Positions 17,301 through 26,198 are shown, numbered from the stretch's first letter. The stretch is DNA of 64,000 bases from Pelosinus propionicus DSM 13327 (GCF_900114615.1 NZ_FOTS01000002.1:62001-126000), one strand, 5' to 3'. Program-made: numbers and translations. The notes: generated from the sequence alone by a model not told the origin.

Positions 17301-17513
17301 GACTGTTTCTTCAACCTTTTGGGTAATCTTTGATTCAACCTGTTCTGGCGATGCACCAGGATAAGTGACAGTAACAGCTACAACAGGAATTTCAACATTT
17401 GGATATTCATCCACATTTAAAGAAATGTAGCTGAATAATCCTAAAACGACAAGCGCCAGAATGGTAACCGTTGCAAAAACTGGCCGTTTTAAGCTTATAT
17501 CAGTCAGTATCAT
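14391..17513 (-). CDS. RND efflux pump permease (HAE-1/AcrB type)
   Basis: The 1040-residue protein has the full two-fold RND layout: a membrane helix at each half's start, large periplasmic porter/docking loops at about 40-330 and 560-850, and twelve membrane helices in total. The proton-relay motif LAVGLLIDDAIVVIENI lies near residue 400 in helix 4. The adaptor gene precedes it by 11 bases. No outer-membrane TolC-type gene is next to it, so the outer channel must be encoded elsewhere. It probably exports hydrophobic drugs or lipophilic metabolites; the TetR gene upstream suggests induction by such compounds. An RND pump of this kind presupposes an outer membrane. Confidence 0.96.
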   Translation of the reverse strand: MILTDISLKRPVFATVTILALVVLGLFSYISLNVDEYPNVEIPVVAVTVTYPGASPEQVESKITQKVEETVSVVPGIEHITSTVKEGVSTTVIQFTIETSAATAAQDVRDKVGRMQGVLPDEAETPIVTRFDPSDTAVASIAITGNLSPRELTVVADDTVVKRLEAINGVAAVNVQGGIEREIKINMDSNKIAAYNLTVSEIMNSIRSENMDTPGGKVTDGKRETSLRSVGNLTSPNQLLNLPIAQRNGVQLFVKNIATVEDSTKDATAVTKLNDKTSIGLDIMKQSGSNTVQVVESAKKELENIKKDLPPGVEMVLVRDNSKNINESIHDVLFNLVVGSLLAVAIVFLFLGNWRSTMIAAIAIPTSIITSFLAMKILNFTLNTMSLLALSLAVGLLIDDAIVVIENIVRHLEMGKDKFKAAAEGTAEIGLAVTATTLTLVAVFLPVGMMTGIVGQFFKQFGITVAVSVLVSLFVAFTLTPMLAAKHLSGEHKESTSKLRKMWSKWNETFEYWTGRYGEFLKYALGHRKKIMIMAGALFLGSLMLLPFLGSTFVPDSDAGEITVSATVDPGKSPQAVGEIADHMSQIIRTVPEVTLTYSSADINNINIFTKLTAKSERKVSDNQIVTDLREKLSGIAGVQVSVSKKSGMSSGKPVSLVIQGSSLDTLAEIAEQVEQIVASTPGAIDVSSSYEAGKPDAQIVIDRDKASDLGVSTSNIATTLQTMFNGTVVTQYRDEDDSYDVRLILSPDDRRSLADVNNLYVASSNRDKSGQTVMVPLSQVTKMVYATSPTQIKRYDRQGQITISSNLSGVSLGDFNTALNKKLAEVKLPEGYKFVTTGQSQQMADAFSGILMALAAAVLFIFFVLAAQFESYIEPFAIMLALPLAIIGAILGLLIARSMLSMMSLIGIIMLMGLVTKNAILLIDFAKQRMGEGIERNQALVEAAVVRMRPILMTTAAMIFGMLPLALGIGPGAEARAPMAHAIIGGLVTSTILTLVVVPVVYTLLDDFMKRRVKVDVDVAIPALDKAAKQDINLNNVKG

Positions 17514-17524
17514 GGCAATCTCCT

Positions 17525-18622
17525 CTATTCTACTATTTGAACTACATCGCCGTCTTTAAGTTGGCTTACATTGCTTACAGCTAACTTATCTCCAGCCTGC
17601 AATCCAGATTTAATCTCAATACGTTCACCAGTTACATTGCCAACTTCGACTTGATGGCGAGTAGCTTTATCATTTTCTATGGTAAATACATAGTAGATAC
17701 CTTGCTTTTGAATGATTGCGCCTTGGGGTACTGTTAAAATTTGTACAGCATCTCCGGTAGCAAGCTGCACTTTGCTAAACATACCGCCTTTTAAAGCGCC
17801 ATCTGTATTATCAATCCTTACTTTCGTGCGAAACATTCGATTGGTTGAACCAGCTTCAGGATTAATCATATCAACGGTACCAGCAAATACTTTATCACTG
17901 TAGGTATCAACAATTACTTCTGCCGGCTGTCCTTGTTTTACCACGCCTAAATCTTTTTGTTCTACATTGACAACTGCATATACTTGATCAATATCTTCAA
18001 CAACCATAAGCGCAGCACCAGGAGAAACAACCTGCCCTACAGTGGCGGTAACATTGGCAACCACCCCATCTACAGGTGCTGTAATCACACCATAAGCATG
18101 TTGCTGTTCAGCACTGCTTTGATTACTAATGGCGCTTGACAAGTCTGCTTGGGCAATTCTCTTTTTAGCCTCAGCAGCATCCAGCGTCTGTTGAGATACA
18201 GCTCCTTGTCCATGCAGTGTTTGATATCGATTGTAATCAGTCACTGCCAAATCATAGTTAATTTTTGCTTTGGTTACGGCGTCTTGTGCGGTACGCACAG
18301 AGTTTGCTAATTCAACAGTTTCTAATTTCGCTAAAGCATCTCCAGCATTAACATGCTGACCTTCTTGTACTATAACCTCTTCAATACGTCCTGCCAATTT
18401 AGCACTGATCGTCGCGGATGTTTTCCCTTCAATTGATCCATTTAACATTAATTTAGGTATCGATTCTATATATTGTGCTTCTGCAACTTTTACATTTACT
18501 CCAGCCGTATTGGTTTGCAATTGGGTCTTGCCGCTAGAAAGTGCGCCGCTGCGAAATACAGCAACTAATCCAATAAATATCACAATGGGTACTATCCAAT
18601 ATTTTAGTTTGAAGCCCTTCAT
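17525..18622 (-). CDS. RND efflux periplasmic adaptor (membrane fusion protein)
   Basis: The 365-residue adaptor has an N-terminal membrane anchor (residues about 9-27, no lipobox). A split lipoyl/barrel-sandwich domain follows (IEGKTSATISAKLAGRIEEV and VITAPVDGVVANVTATVGQV), flanking an alpha-helical hairpin at about 95-165, then beta-barrel and membrane-proximal domains. It bridges the RND permease to an outer-membrane channel. The ATG at 18622 has GGAGG 8 bases upstream; the TTG one codon earlier is less likely. The operator-like 40-bp palindrome lies 49 bases upstream, so this is the first pump gene under TetR control. Confidence 0.95.
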   Translation of the reverse strand: MKGFKLKYWIVPIVIFIGLVAVFRSGALSSGKTQLQTNTAGVNVKVAEAQYIESIPKLMLNGSIEGKTSATISAKLAGRIEEVIVQEGQHVNAGDALAKLETVELANSVRTAQDAVTKAKINYDLAVTDYNRYQTLHGQGAVSQQTLDAAEAKKRIAQADLSSAISNQSSAEQQHAYGVITAPVDGVVANVTATVGQVVSPGAALMVVEDIDQVYAVVNVEQKDLGVVKQGQPAEVIVDTYSDKVFAGTVDMINPEAGSTNRMFRTKVRIDNTDGALKGGMFSKVQLATGDAVQILTVPQGAIIQKQGIYYVFTIENDKATRHQVEVGNVTGERIEIKSGLQAGDKLAVSNVSQLKDGDVVQIVE

Positions 18623-18670
18623 CAAACAATCCTCCTAAGTCAATATCATTTTAAGTTTAAGTATCTGTTC

Positions 18671-18710
18671 TTACATTACACATACCGACTAGTCGGTATG
18701 TGTAATGTAA
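18671..18710. promoter_or_regulatory. 40-bp perfect palindrome: TetR operator before the RND pump
   Basis: The bases 18671-18690 and 18691-18710 are exact complements with no spacer. The centre ACATACCGACTAGTCGGTAT(GT) is a TetR/AcrR-type operator. A related site precedes the tetR gene at 19334-19357. It lies between the tetR stop and the adaptor start, so in the message it may also act as a strong hairpin. Confidence 0.85.
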
Positions 18711-18720
18711 AGGAATTTAT

Positions 18721-19317
18721 TCATTCCTTTACATTATTCGACCCAATAAGCTGCCAAAGACTGTCTATTATCTGCTGGTTCATATTTAGGCTAATTATGT
18801 TCTTGCCTAAAACATTCAGCCCGCTGGAAACAGAAAGCACAATGGTCGCTACAACCTTAGCATCTAAGTCCCTTCTGGTTTCGCCTGTTTCTTGAGACGC
18901 CTGCAATTTTTCTTTTATTATATTACGCAATCTCAGTTGCCCCTGATCGATTTGTTCTTGGATCTCAGGAAAATTGTGCATGATCTCTAATGCAAGACTT
19001 GCATTATTAGCACGATAATCTCCTGGTTTAATATTAAGCAATCCTTCCATGTAAGCTTCTTGTTTTCCGCTTAGCAAAATGCTCAAGATCCCTCGGAAAG
19101 TTGTTTCTTTGCTTAAAAATTCAGTATATCGTTCTCCGAAATATTCAAATAGATAGCCAATACTCGCGCGGAATAATTCTTCTTTACTTCCAAAGTAATG
19201 ATAGATTCCACCTTTGGTAATGCCAATTTCATTTGCTACATCGATGAGAGACACATTCCTGTAACCACGTAATAAAAATAATCGTAAAGCAGCTAATATT
19301 ATATTGTCCTTCGTCAA
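18721..19317 (-). CDS. TetR/AcrR-family repressor of the RND pump
   Basis: The 198-residue protein has an N-terminal TetR helix-turn-helix (about residues 6-52, with ANEIGITKGGIYHYFGSKEELF) and a helical ligand-binding domain. The start is TTG at 19317 behind GGGGGAG. It lies upstream of the pump genes and in the same direction. Operator-like sites flank it on both sides (18671-18710 and 19334-19357), so it probably represses itself and the pump until a pump substrate binds. Confidence 0.94.
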   Translation of the reverse strand: MTKDNIILAALRLFLLRGYRNVSLIDVANEIGITKGGIYHYFGSKEELFRASIGYLFEYFGERYTEFLSKETTFRGILSILLSGKQEAYMEGLLNIKPGDYRANNASLALEIMHNFPEIQEQIDQGQLRLRNIIKEKLQASQETGETRRDLDAKVVATIVLSVSSGLNVLGKNIISLNMNQQIIDSLWQLIGSNNVKE

Positions 19318-19333
19318 AATTTCTCCCCCTCAA

Positions 19334-19357
19334 AACGTACCTACCAGTCGGTATGTT
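19334..19357 (-). promoter_or_regulatory. TetR operator before tetR
   Basis: On the minus strand this reads AACATACCGACTGGTAGGTACG in its main part, one half exactly matching the palindrome at 18671-18710 and the other half degenerate. It lies just after the -10 box of the promoter at 19361-19389. Confidence 0.75.
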
Positions 19358-19360
19358 TTT

Positions 19361-19389
19361 ATTATCTATCAATCACGCCTTGCTGTCAA
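19361..19389 (-). promoter_or_regulatory. Sigma-70 promoter of the tetR/RND unit
   Basis: On the minus strand TTGACA and GATAAT are separated by 17 bases. The operator follows directly, so a bound repressor would cover the transcription start. Confidence 0.8.
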
Positions 19390-19398
19390 TATATTTTT

Positions 19399-19435
19399 AT
19401 CCCTGTGACTCACTTTGCAATATCTTCACAGGGAT
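19399..19435. other. Hairpin between the divergent tetR genes
   Basis: ATCCCTGTGA (19399-19408) pairs perfectly with TCACAGGGAT (19426-19435). No gene reads into it in an obvious way. It may separate the two regulatory regions or be a relic terminator. Confidence 0.35.
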
Positions 19436-19562
19436 TATAGAAATTTTTAAAAAGCTAATCAATTGCTATTGATCTACAATTATTTCGACTGCCCATCTAG
19501 AATCGCAGTTAATCAATACACCGATTCATTCCATAGCTGATATGAGAAACACCTATAGGAAA

Positions 19563-19591
19563 TTGACAATATCTGAGAAAAGAGTTATAAT
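19563..19591 (+). promoter_or_regulatory. Consensus sigma-70 promoter of the second tetR gene
   Basis: TTGACA and TATAAT are both exact and are separated by 17 bases. Its position inside the longest open frame shows that the upstream ATG at 19542 is not the true start. Confidence 0.9.
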
Positions 19592-19608
19592 GAATGACAG
19601 TCAGTCAT
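19590..19608 (+). promoter_or_regulatory. TetR operator overlapping the -10 box
   Basis: ATGAATGACAGTCAGTCAT here is the reverse of ATGACTGACTGTCATTCAT. The same word with one change (G for T in the middle) lies at 20221-20239 before the SMR genes. It covers the transcription start, as expected for self-repression. Confidence 0.82.
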
Positions 19609-19625
19609 ATAATGTAAGGAGAGTC

Positions 19626-20207
19626 GTGAAAGAATTGGATGATAAGAAAAGTCGTTTATTAGCTGCTGCTAAAGAAGTGCTTGCTGAAAAAGGTTTAGAG
19701 AAAGCCACTATATCTGATATTGTTAAACGGGCTGGCATGGCACAAGGAACATTTTATTTATATTTTTCCTCAAAGAATGCATTAATTCCAGCAATCGCCA
19801 ATGATCTGCTGCAAACTATGCTGCATAAAATAGAACAAGAACAAGTACCTTCAGATGATATTTGGAATCTTTTTCATAAGATAATTTCAGTAACATTTCA
19901 GGTAACGAAGTCATATAAGGAAGTATTGTCACTTTGTTACTCAGGCTTAGCAATTGAAAATACGCTTAGTGAGTGGGATCGCATCTATAGTCCTTACTAT
20001 TCCTGGTTGTCTGAGATGATTTCCAAGGGGATTCAACAAAAAGCACTTCGCCAGGATATTGATCCAACGGTCGCTGCTAGAATGGTTATTGGTTTAATTG
20101 AAAGTTCTGCTGAGCAGATCTATTTATTTAATAAGCTAGATAAGCCTCTCCAAGAACATCAGCAAGATTTATTTACTTTCATTCATCATGCTTTAGAGCA
20201 TAGGTGA
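19626..20207 (+). CDS. TetR-family repressor of the SMR pair
   Basis: The 193-residue protein has a TetR helix-turn-helix (about residues 12-58, with ISDIVKRAGMAQGTFYLYFSSKNAL) and a helical effector domain. I place the start at the GTG at 19626 behind AAGGAG, because a consensus promoter and operator at 19563-19608 lie inside any longer version. Two matching operators flank the gene, one on its own promoter and one before the SMR pair. The arrangement of a TetR gene followed by two SMR genes resembles the yvdT-yvdS-yvdR cluster of Bacillus. Confidence 0.92.
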   Translation: MKELDDKKSRLLAAAKEVLAEKGLEKATISDIVKRAGMAQGTFYLYFSSKNALIPAIANDLLQTMLHKIEQEQVPSDDIWNLFHKIISVTFQVTKSYKEVLSLCYSGLAIENTLSEWDRIYSPYYSWLSEMISKGIQQKALRQDIDPTVAARMVIGLIESSAEQIYLFNKLDKPLQEHQQDLFTFIHHALEHR

Positions 20208-20220
20208 TTTTTAGAGAAAA

Positions 20221-20239
20221 ATGACTGACGGTCATTCAT
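20221..20239 (+). promoter_or_regulatory. TetR operator before the SMR genes
   Basis: ATGACTGACGGTCATTCAT differs by one base from the operator at 19590-19608 in the opposite orientation. It lies 13 bases after the tetR stop codon and 78 bases before the natural start of the first SMR gene. Confidence 0.8.
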
Positions 20240-20316
20240 TCAATAAAGTTTGATTCAGTTGGTTGACCGCATTGATTGAATTACTTTTAGACTAAAACGA
20301 TTAAGGATGTGTTACT

Positions 20317-20637
20317 ATGGGCTGAATTCTTGTCTTCACGGCAGCAATATTGGAAATCCTCTGGGCATCAATGTTGAAAGATGCGAATTCTGTAATGATG
20401 TGGATACTGATTTTTATTTTAATCGTTGCAAGTTTTTTGCTGCTTATTAAAGCTTACAAATTGATTCCTGTTGGTATTGCTTATGCGGTTTTCGTTGGTA
20501 TTGGCACTGTAGGAACCTATATCGTTAGCATTACATTTCTTGGAGAGACGACTTCCAAACAGCAAGTTGTATTCTTAATTCTCTTACTTATTGGAATCAT
20601 TGGCTTAAAGTTGACCACTAAGGAGGAACGAGAATAA
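20317..20637 (+). pseudogene. First SMR efflux subunit, interrupted by TGA at codon 3
   Basis: The natural start is the ATG at 20317, behind AAGGA. The frame reads Met-Gly-TGA-Ile-Leu-Val-Phe and then continues as a complete SMR protein of four membrane helices to the TAA at 20635. SMR proteins, including its partner (Met-Ala-Trp), carry Trp at position 3, so TGG seems to have become TGA at 20323-20325. Restart at the TTG at 20350 would give 95 residues and cut off half of the first helix just before the Glu that binds substrate. The rest of the gene is intact and its stop overlaps the next start (TAATG). It is either a fresh nonsense mutation, a read-through codon or a sequencing error. Confidence 0.75.
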
Positions 20638-20951
20638 TGGCTTGGATCTTTATTTTATTAGCTGGATTGGAAGAAGTCATCAGTGTCATTGCCATGAAAT
20701 ATGTTGATGGATTTAAGCATAAAAAACCGATTGCCGTGATGGGTGTTGGATTTATGGCAAGTTTTTATTTCTTGTCGCAAGCGATGCAGGAAATTGCAAT
20801 TGGTATCGCATATGCCGCATGGGCTGGAATTGGCACTATCGGGATTGCAATTGTTGGTGTCATGCAATTTAAAGAAAAGATGACGATCCAACAGTTTCTA
20901 TTCTTAAGTTTGATTCTAGTTGGCGTAGTTGGATTACAGCTTGCCTCATAG
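20637..20951 (+). CDS. Second SMR efflux subunit
   Basis: The 104-residue protein has four membrane helices and the SMR signature, with Glu in helix 1 (MAWIFILLAGLEEV) and the GIAYAAWAGIGTIG segment of helix 3. SMR proteins exchange protons for small cations such as guanidinium or quaternary amines. Pairs like this usually form heterodimers, so loss of the first subunit would matter. Its ATG overlaps the stop of the first subunit. It is controlled together with that gene by the TetR upstream. Confidence 0.93.
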   Translation: MAWIFILLAGLEEVISVIAMKYVDGFKHKKPIAVMGVGFMASFYFLSQAMQEIAIGIAYAAWAGIGTIGIAIVGVMQFKEKMTIQQFLFLSLILVGVVGLQLAS

Positions 20952-21033
20952 TCCAAATGCAATATACAATTTATGAAGTTACAAGCGGTAAGTTTACATT
21001 CCAGTGTTTATTCCGTATCTTCACAAAAACCAT

Positions 21034-21062
21034 TTGTTTTTTCTTTCTTTTGGTACTATACT
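21034..21062 (+). promoter_or_regulatory. Promoter of the DUF3311/symporter operon
   Basis: TTGTTT and TATACT are separated by 17 bases. Transcription would start near 21069, about 32 bases before a terminator-like hairpin. Confidence 0.6.
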
Positions 21063-21100
21063 AGTTGTATTGAGACATAATAATATTATTACCTCAATGC

Positions 21101-21133
21101 AGAGGCTTCCCTGGGGGATGCCTCTATTTTTTT
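21101..21133 (+). terminator. Attenuator-like terminator before the DUF3311 gene
   Basis: AGAGGC TTCCC pairs with GGGGA T GCCTCT and a run of T follows (21127-21133). It lies only a few bases before the ribosome site AAGGAGG, between the promoter and the gene. A second small stem (TATTGAG/CTCAATG, about 21068-21099) precedes it. It could end transcripts from the SMR genes, but its position next to the ribosome site suggests attenuation. Confidence 0.65.
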
Positions 21134-21150
21134 ATAAGGAGGAATAAAAG

Positions 21151-21348
21151 ATGAAAACCTTAAAAATAATCCTAACGTTACTTCCCTTCGTTTGGTCAAT
21201 TGGTATGATCCCTTTTGCAAACAAGGTTCACCCTATCGTACTAGGATTACCTTTTTTAGCTTTTTGGTTTGTTGCTGGGATATTCCTTGCTTTTCTCTGC
21301 CTACAGGCAATTTACTTCATTGATTCAAAACATAGACAAAACTCTTAA
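21151..21348 (+). CDS. Small membrane protein DUF3311
   Basis: The 65-residue protein has two membrane helices (about 4-20 and 28-56) and matches the DUF3311 family. This family is regularly encoded directly before sodium:solute symporters and is thought to be a small subunit or helper. Here the symporter starts 24 bases downstream. The ATG at 21151 has AAGGAGGAATAAAAG upstream. Its exact role is unknown. Confidence 0.88.
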   Translation: MKTLKIILTLLPFVWSIGMIPFANKVHPIVLGLPFLAFWFVAGIFLAFLCLQAIYFIDSKHRQNS

Positions 21349-21372
21349 TTCTCACAAAAAGGATGGTGCATC

Positions 21373-22836
21373 ATGAGTAATGAGACAGTTTCACTTTTAA
21401 TTATATTTTTATTTATTATTGGCGCAACAATTGTAGGTCTAATTCCTGGCTTGAATAAGAAGATGAATCTTGAGGAATGGGCCGTTGGGGGCCGTAATTT
21501 TGGCAGATGGCTGAATTGGTTTATCTTAGCTGGTGAAATCTATACGGCTTTTGCTTTTCTAGGAGCCAGCGGATGGGCTTATTCTCGTGGAGGTCCAACC
21601 TTTTACATATTAGGCTATGGTGCTTTAGCATATGTAGTCGGTTACTATCTATTACCTACCATTTCCCCCATTGGACGCAAACACGGTCTAATGACTCAAC
21701 CTGACTTGATTGAGCATTTATATGACAGTAAAATTTTAAGCTTATTGACCGCAATCATTGGCGTTGCTTTTTTGCTCCCCTACTTACAATTACAACTGAC
21801 CGGTCTTGGACTCATCATCGAAGCTTGCTCATATGGGCAGCTCACTCGTGTTCCAGCTATGTTAATTGCTTTTATTTTAGTTGCCTCTTTTGTTTATTTA
21901 AGCGGTCTAAAAGGTGTTGCATCTACAGCTGTACTAAAAGATATACTGTTAATGATTGCTGTTGTCTTTTTTGGTCTTTATCTCCCTATCCATTACTTTG
22001 GTAGCCTAGGCGGCATGTTTGAAGCATTAGAAACGGCAAAGCCTGGATTTCTCGCTTTACCAGGAGGTACCAAAAACTTTGATGTGAGCTGGGTAATGTC
22101 CACTTTAGTAGTAACAAGTCTAGGATTTTATATGTGGCCGCATTTCACTACCAACAGCTTTAGCGCCCGTAATCCTGACGTACTTCGACATAACGCAGTT
22201 TACTTACCCTTATACCAGATTTGTTTACTCTTCCCAATGCTAGTGGGCTTTGCAGCACTTCTACTACTTGAAACACCTTTAAAAACACCTGATATGGCCT
22301 TTATGACCATAGTACAAAAACTTTTTCCAGGTTGGACTTTAGGGCTGGTTGGCGGCGCAGGTGCCTTGGCTTGTATGATTCCTGCTGCCGATTTACTTTT
22401 ATCTACCTCAATGCTCTTTACACGTAATATTTATAGTAAAACCATTGGAAAGCGGGTTGATCCAAATAGCTTGATCAATGTTGCAAGGATTGCTGTGCTA
22501 GGACTTACTACGATTGCGCTTTGTCTAGCTATTTTTCTCCCCAATATGCTCGTTAACTTATTGCTAACTGGCTACTCAGGTGTTACACAATTCTTTCCTA
22601 TGATCGTACTCGGACTTTATTGGAAAAAATCTACAAAATTAGGAGCATACGCAGGTTTGATCATTGGGGAGGTTCTAGTATTCACCTTAATTCTAGGAAA
22701 AATGGACCCTTTGCCCCTCGCTGGCATGAATTTAAACGCAGGTTTTGTGGCTTTGCTTACTAATTTAATTGTTTTTGTCCTTATAAGTTTATTTACCTAT
22801 ACTCCTGTAAAAGCAAAGAAAGAGGTATCTTTATAA
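21373..22836 (+). CDS. Sodium:solute symporter (SSS family)
   Basis: The 487-residue protein has about 13 membrane helices and the SSS layout, with WAVGGRNFGRWLNWFILAGEIYTAFAFLG in the first two helices and GAGALACMIPAADLLLSTSMLFTRNIY in the region that holds the sodium-site Ser/Thr residues. It imports a small solute with sodium. The substrate is not decided by sequence; the DUF3311 partner is often found with monocarboxylate or organic-acid carriers. A strong inverted repeat follows. Confidence 0.93.
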   Translation: MSNETVSLLIIFLFIIGATIVGLIPGLNKKMNLEEWAVGGRNFGRWLNWFILAGEIYTAFAFLGASGWAYSRGGPTFYILGYGALAYVVGYYLLPTISPIGRKHGLMTQPDLIEHLYDSKILSLLTAIIGVAFLLPYLQLQLTGLGLIIEACSYGQLTRVPAMLIAFILVASFVYLSGLKGVASTAVLKDILLMIAVVFFGLYLPIHYFGSLGGMFEALETAKPGFLALPGGTKNFDVSWVMSTLVVTSLGFYMWPHFTTNSFSARNPDVLRHNAVYLPLYQICLLFPMLVGFAALLLLETPLKTPDMAFMTIVQKLFPGWTLGLVGGAGALACMIPAADLLLSTSMLFTRNIYSKTIGKRVDPNSLINVARIAVLGLTTIALCLAIFLPNMLVNLLLTGYSGVTQFFPMIVLGLYWKKSTKLGAYAGLIIGEVLVFTLILGKMDPLPLAGMNLNAGFVALLTNLIVFVLISLFTYTPVKAKKEVSL

Positions 22837-22874
22837 TACTATTTATCCTTAAATAATTTTTCCACTTAACGAAA

Positions 22875-22912
22875 GTCAGGTATCCTTACTAAAATTAGTA
22901 AGGATACCTGAC
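22875..22912. terminator. Bidirectional terminator between the symporter and glpK
   Basis: Two perfect 18-base arms (22875-22892 and 22895-22912, starting GTCAGGTATCC) enclose two bases. It lies between the convergent symporter and glpK genes. Flanking T-runs are weak on both sides, so termination efficiency is uncertain. Confidence 0.65.
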
Positions 22913-22939
22913 TTGAGGTTTCTTAATTTCTTCTTGCCT

Positions 22940-24451
<1,512 letters not shown>

Positions 24452-24746
24452 TTAGGCATATTATCAGCCTCTAAAAGTACGCTTATTTCCTTTTCGACAT
24501 ACCGCTTTACATTATATGCTCTTTTGCCTAAAAACAAAAATAGCTACAAAGAGAGCCTAAAGGCTTATTTTAGAAGTATCCCGCTATTTTAGTTATATTG
24601 CTTCTATTCTTGCTCAAGTCCACTCTTCTTCTATAAGTACTTTCACCATGATTCCTTTTTCTTATTCTTGAATTGATATTTTCTCGTAAAAAATATATGA
24701 TGGCAATAGAAAATTAAACAGCGCAATTAAAGTATGGAGGGATTTT

Positions 24747-25313
24747 GTGGATATTAAACAAGCAATCTTAGATAGAAGAAGTATTCGCTCGTATCAGGAT
24801 CAATCAATTCCACGAGAAATCATCGAAGAATTACTAGAGCTAGCTGTAAAAGCTCCTTCAGGGAAAAATCGTCAACCGTGGAGGTTTGTTGTCTTAGAGA
24901 GCCAAAAGAAAGATAGGTTAGCCACGATTATGGCTGATAAAAGTCAGTCCCGAAAACAGCAAAACTTGGATATTGGCAGTTGTGAGACAAGTATAGCTGC
25001 GATTCAACAAGCGTCAATCGTGATTTTAGTCTTTAACGCTTTCTCTACTATTGAAAAGGATTACAATCATTATCGTTTATTAACAGATACCCAATCCATT
25101 GGAGCCGCCATTCAAACCATGATCTTAGCTGCACAGGATTTTGGGCTAGGAACGCTTTGGATCTGTGATATTTTTTATTCCGAACGTGAGATATGCTCAT
25201 GGCTCGAACGAAATGATGAACTTGTAGGAGCGGTAGCCATCGGGTATCCTAATCAATCTCCCTATGCGCGCCCTCGAAAATCATGGTCAGAAGTCACCGA
25301 ATGGCTGCGCTAA
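24747..25313 (+). CDS. Nitroreductase-family flavoprotein
   Basis: The 188-residue protein matches the FMN-binding nitroreductase family, with the N-terminal DRRSIRSYQDQSIPREIIEEL and APSGKNRQPWRFVVLE, which binds FMN phosphate. GLGTLWICDI occurs in the C-terminal half. Such enzymes reduce nitro groups, quinones or flavins with NAD(P)H; the physiological substrate is open. The start is GTG behind GGAGGGATTTT. A strong terminator follows immediately, so it is a single-gene unit. Confidence 0.93.
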   Translation: MDIKQAILDRRSIRSYQDQSIPREIIEELLELAVKAPSGKNRQPWRFVVLESQKKDRLATIMADKSQSRKQQNLDIGSCETSIAAIQQASIVILVFNAFSTIEKDYNHYRLLTDTQSIGAAIQTMILAAQDFGLGTLWICDIFYSEREICSWLERNDELVGAVAIGYPNQSPYARPRKSWSEVTEWLR

Positions 25314-25316
25314 GAC

Positions 25317-25376
25317 GAAGAACCGTGAAGAAACGCCAAGACTAGGTCTTGCATTCCTTCACGGTTCTTCTTTTTT
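25317..25376 (+). terminator. Terminator of the nitroreductase gene
   Basis: GAAGAACCGTGAAG (25317-25330) pairs perfectly with CTTCACGGTTCTTC (25357-25370) and TTTTTT follows. It begins 4 bases past the stop codon. Confidence 0.9.
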
Positions 25377-25421
25377 CATAACGCTATACTACTACAAACT
25401 TTCACAAGTTTCGATTAGTCC

Positions 25422-26060
25422 TTACTTAGCTACTCCAATTTTGATTTCATGACGCACTTGATCATTAGGTAATTCCCAGTTACTAAGAAGTTTATATTTT
25501 TTAGTATAAGGCTGAAATAGCTCTAAGACCTTTGCTTTTCCCTCATCATTATGATTATAAATGTCGGGTAAAATTGTAAGATAAATGGACTTATTGCGTT
25601 CTTTTAGAAGGAAGGTTTGATACGTAATCGTTACTGGTGCTCCCACACCTACCAATTCATATAATTCTTCAACGTCAGTATTGTGCATGCGAATACATCC
25701 ACCGGAAACAGGATACTGGATATCCCAATCTTTATTGGTACCATGAATTCCGTAACCAGGGCTAAATTCCATCCATCGGCTGCCTAGAGGATTATCTGGG
25801 CCTGGAGACACTGGGGTCTTATCGGAAAAACCAGAACCTGGAATCCATGTGGGGTTTTGTTCTTTGGAGGATATCTTATAATTACCCACAGGAGTCTTTT
25901 CATAAGAAGTCCCCAGGGCAACAGGATATTCTTTGACCAACTTACCATTATCGTATACCCTTAACACCAACTCAGGAATGTTAATGCGAATTTCAGGCGA
26001 AGCCCAAACAGCGGATTGGAAGTAACCAAGTAACAGCGCAACCATCATCAAGATTCTCAT
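25422..26060 (-). CDS. Exported L,D-transpeptidase (YkuD family)
   Basis: The 212-residue protein has a signal peptide (ending near VWASPE) and a YkuD catalytic domain over about residues 22-150. The catalytic motif is present: HGTNKDWDIQYPVSGGCIRMHN, read as HGT then SGGCIRMHN with the nucleophilic Cys. Such enzymes make 3-3 cross-links in peptidoglycan or attach proteins to it, in the envelope. About 60 residues follow the domain and are not recognisable. A second YkuD protein is encoded upstream. Confidence 0.92.
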   Translation of the reverse strand: MRILMMVALLLGYFQSAVWASPEIRINIPELVLRVYDNGKLVKEYPVALGTSYEKTPVGNYKISSKEQNPTWIPGSGFSDKTPVSPGPDNPLGSRWMEFSPGYGIHGTNKDWDIQYPVSGGCIRMHNTDVEELYELVGVGAPVTITYQTFLLKERNKSIYLTILPDIYNHNDEGKAKVLELFQPYTKKYKLLSNWELPNDQVRHEIKIGVAK

Positions 26061-26120
26061 TTAATGTCTCCTTTCGGGCAGCACCGATACTATGTAATAC
26101 CAACCAGATCTGATTTGGCA

Positions 26121-26198
26121 TTACATTCTTACTGCAAGTGATAACGTCCAGTGTAAAAGACTATATAATACACTAGACTTAACATATTTATTCGTCAT
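26121..26198 (-). CDS. Possible 25-residue peptide
   Basis: A small frame (MTNKYVKSSVLYSLLHWTL and 6 more residues) starts at the ATG at 26198 with AAAGGAA 8 bases ahead. It is hydrophobic at its C-terminal end. It lies between the two L,D-transpeptidase genes. Nothing else supports it, so it may be chance. Confidence 0.2.
   Translation of the reverse strand: MTNKYVKSSVLYSLLHWTLSLAVRM

Noticed and set aside
19542-19625. N-terminal extension of the second TetR regulator
   Set aside because: A consensus promoter and the operator lie inside it, and the GTG at 19626 has its own ribosome site.
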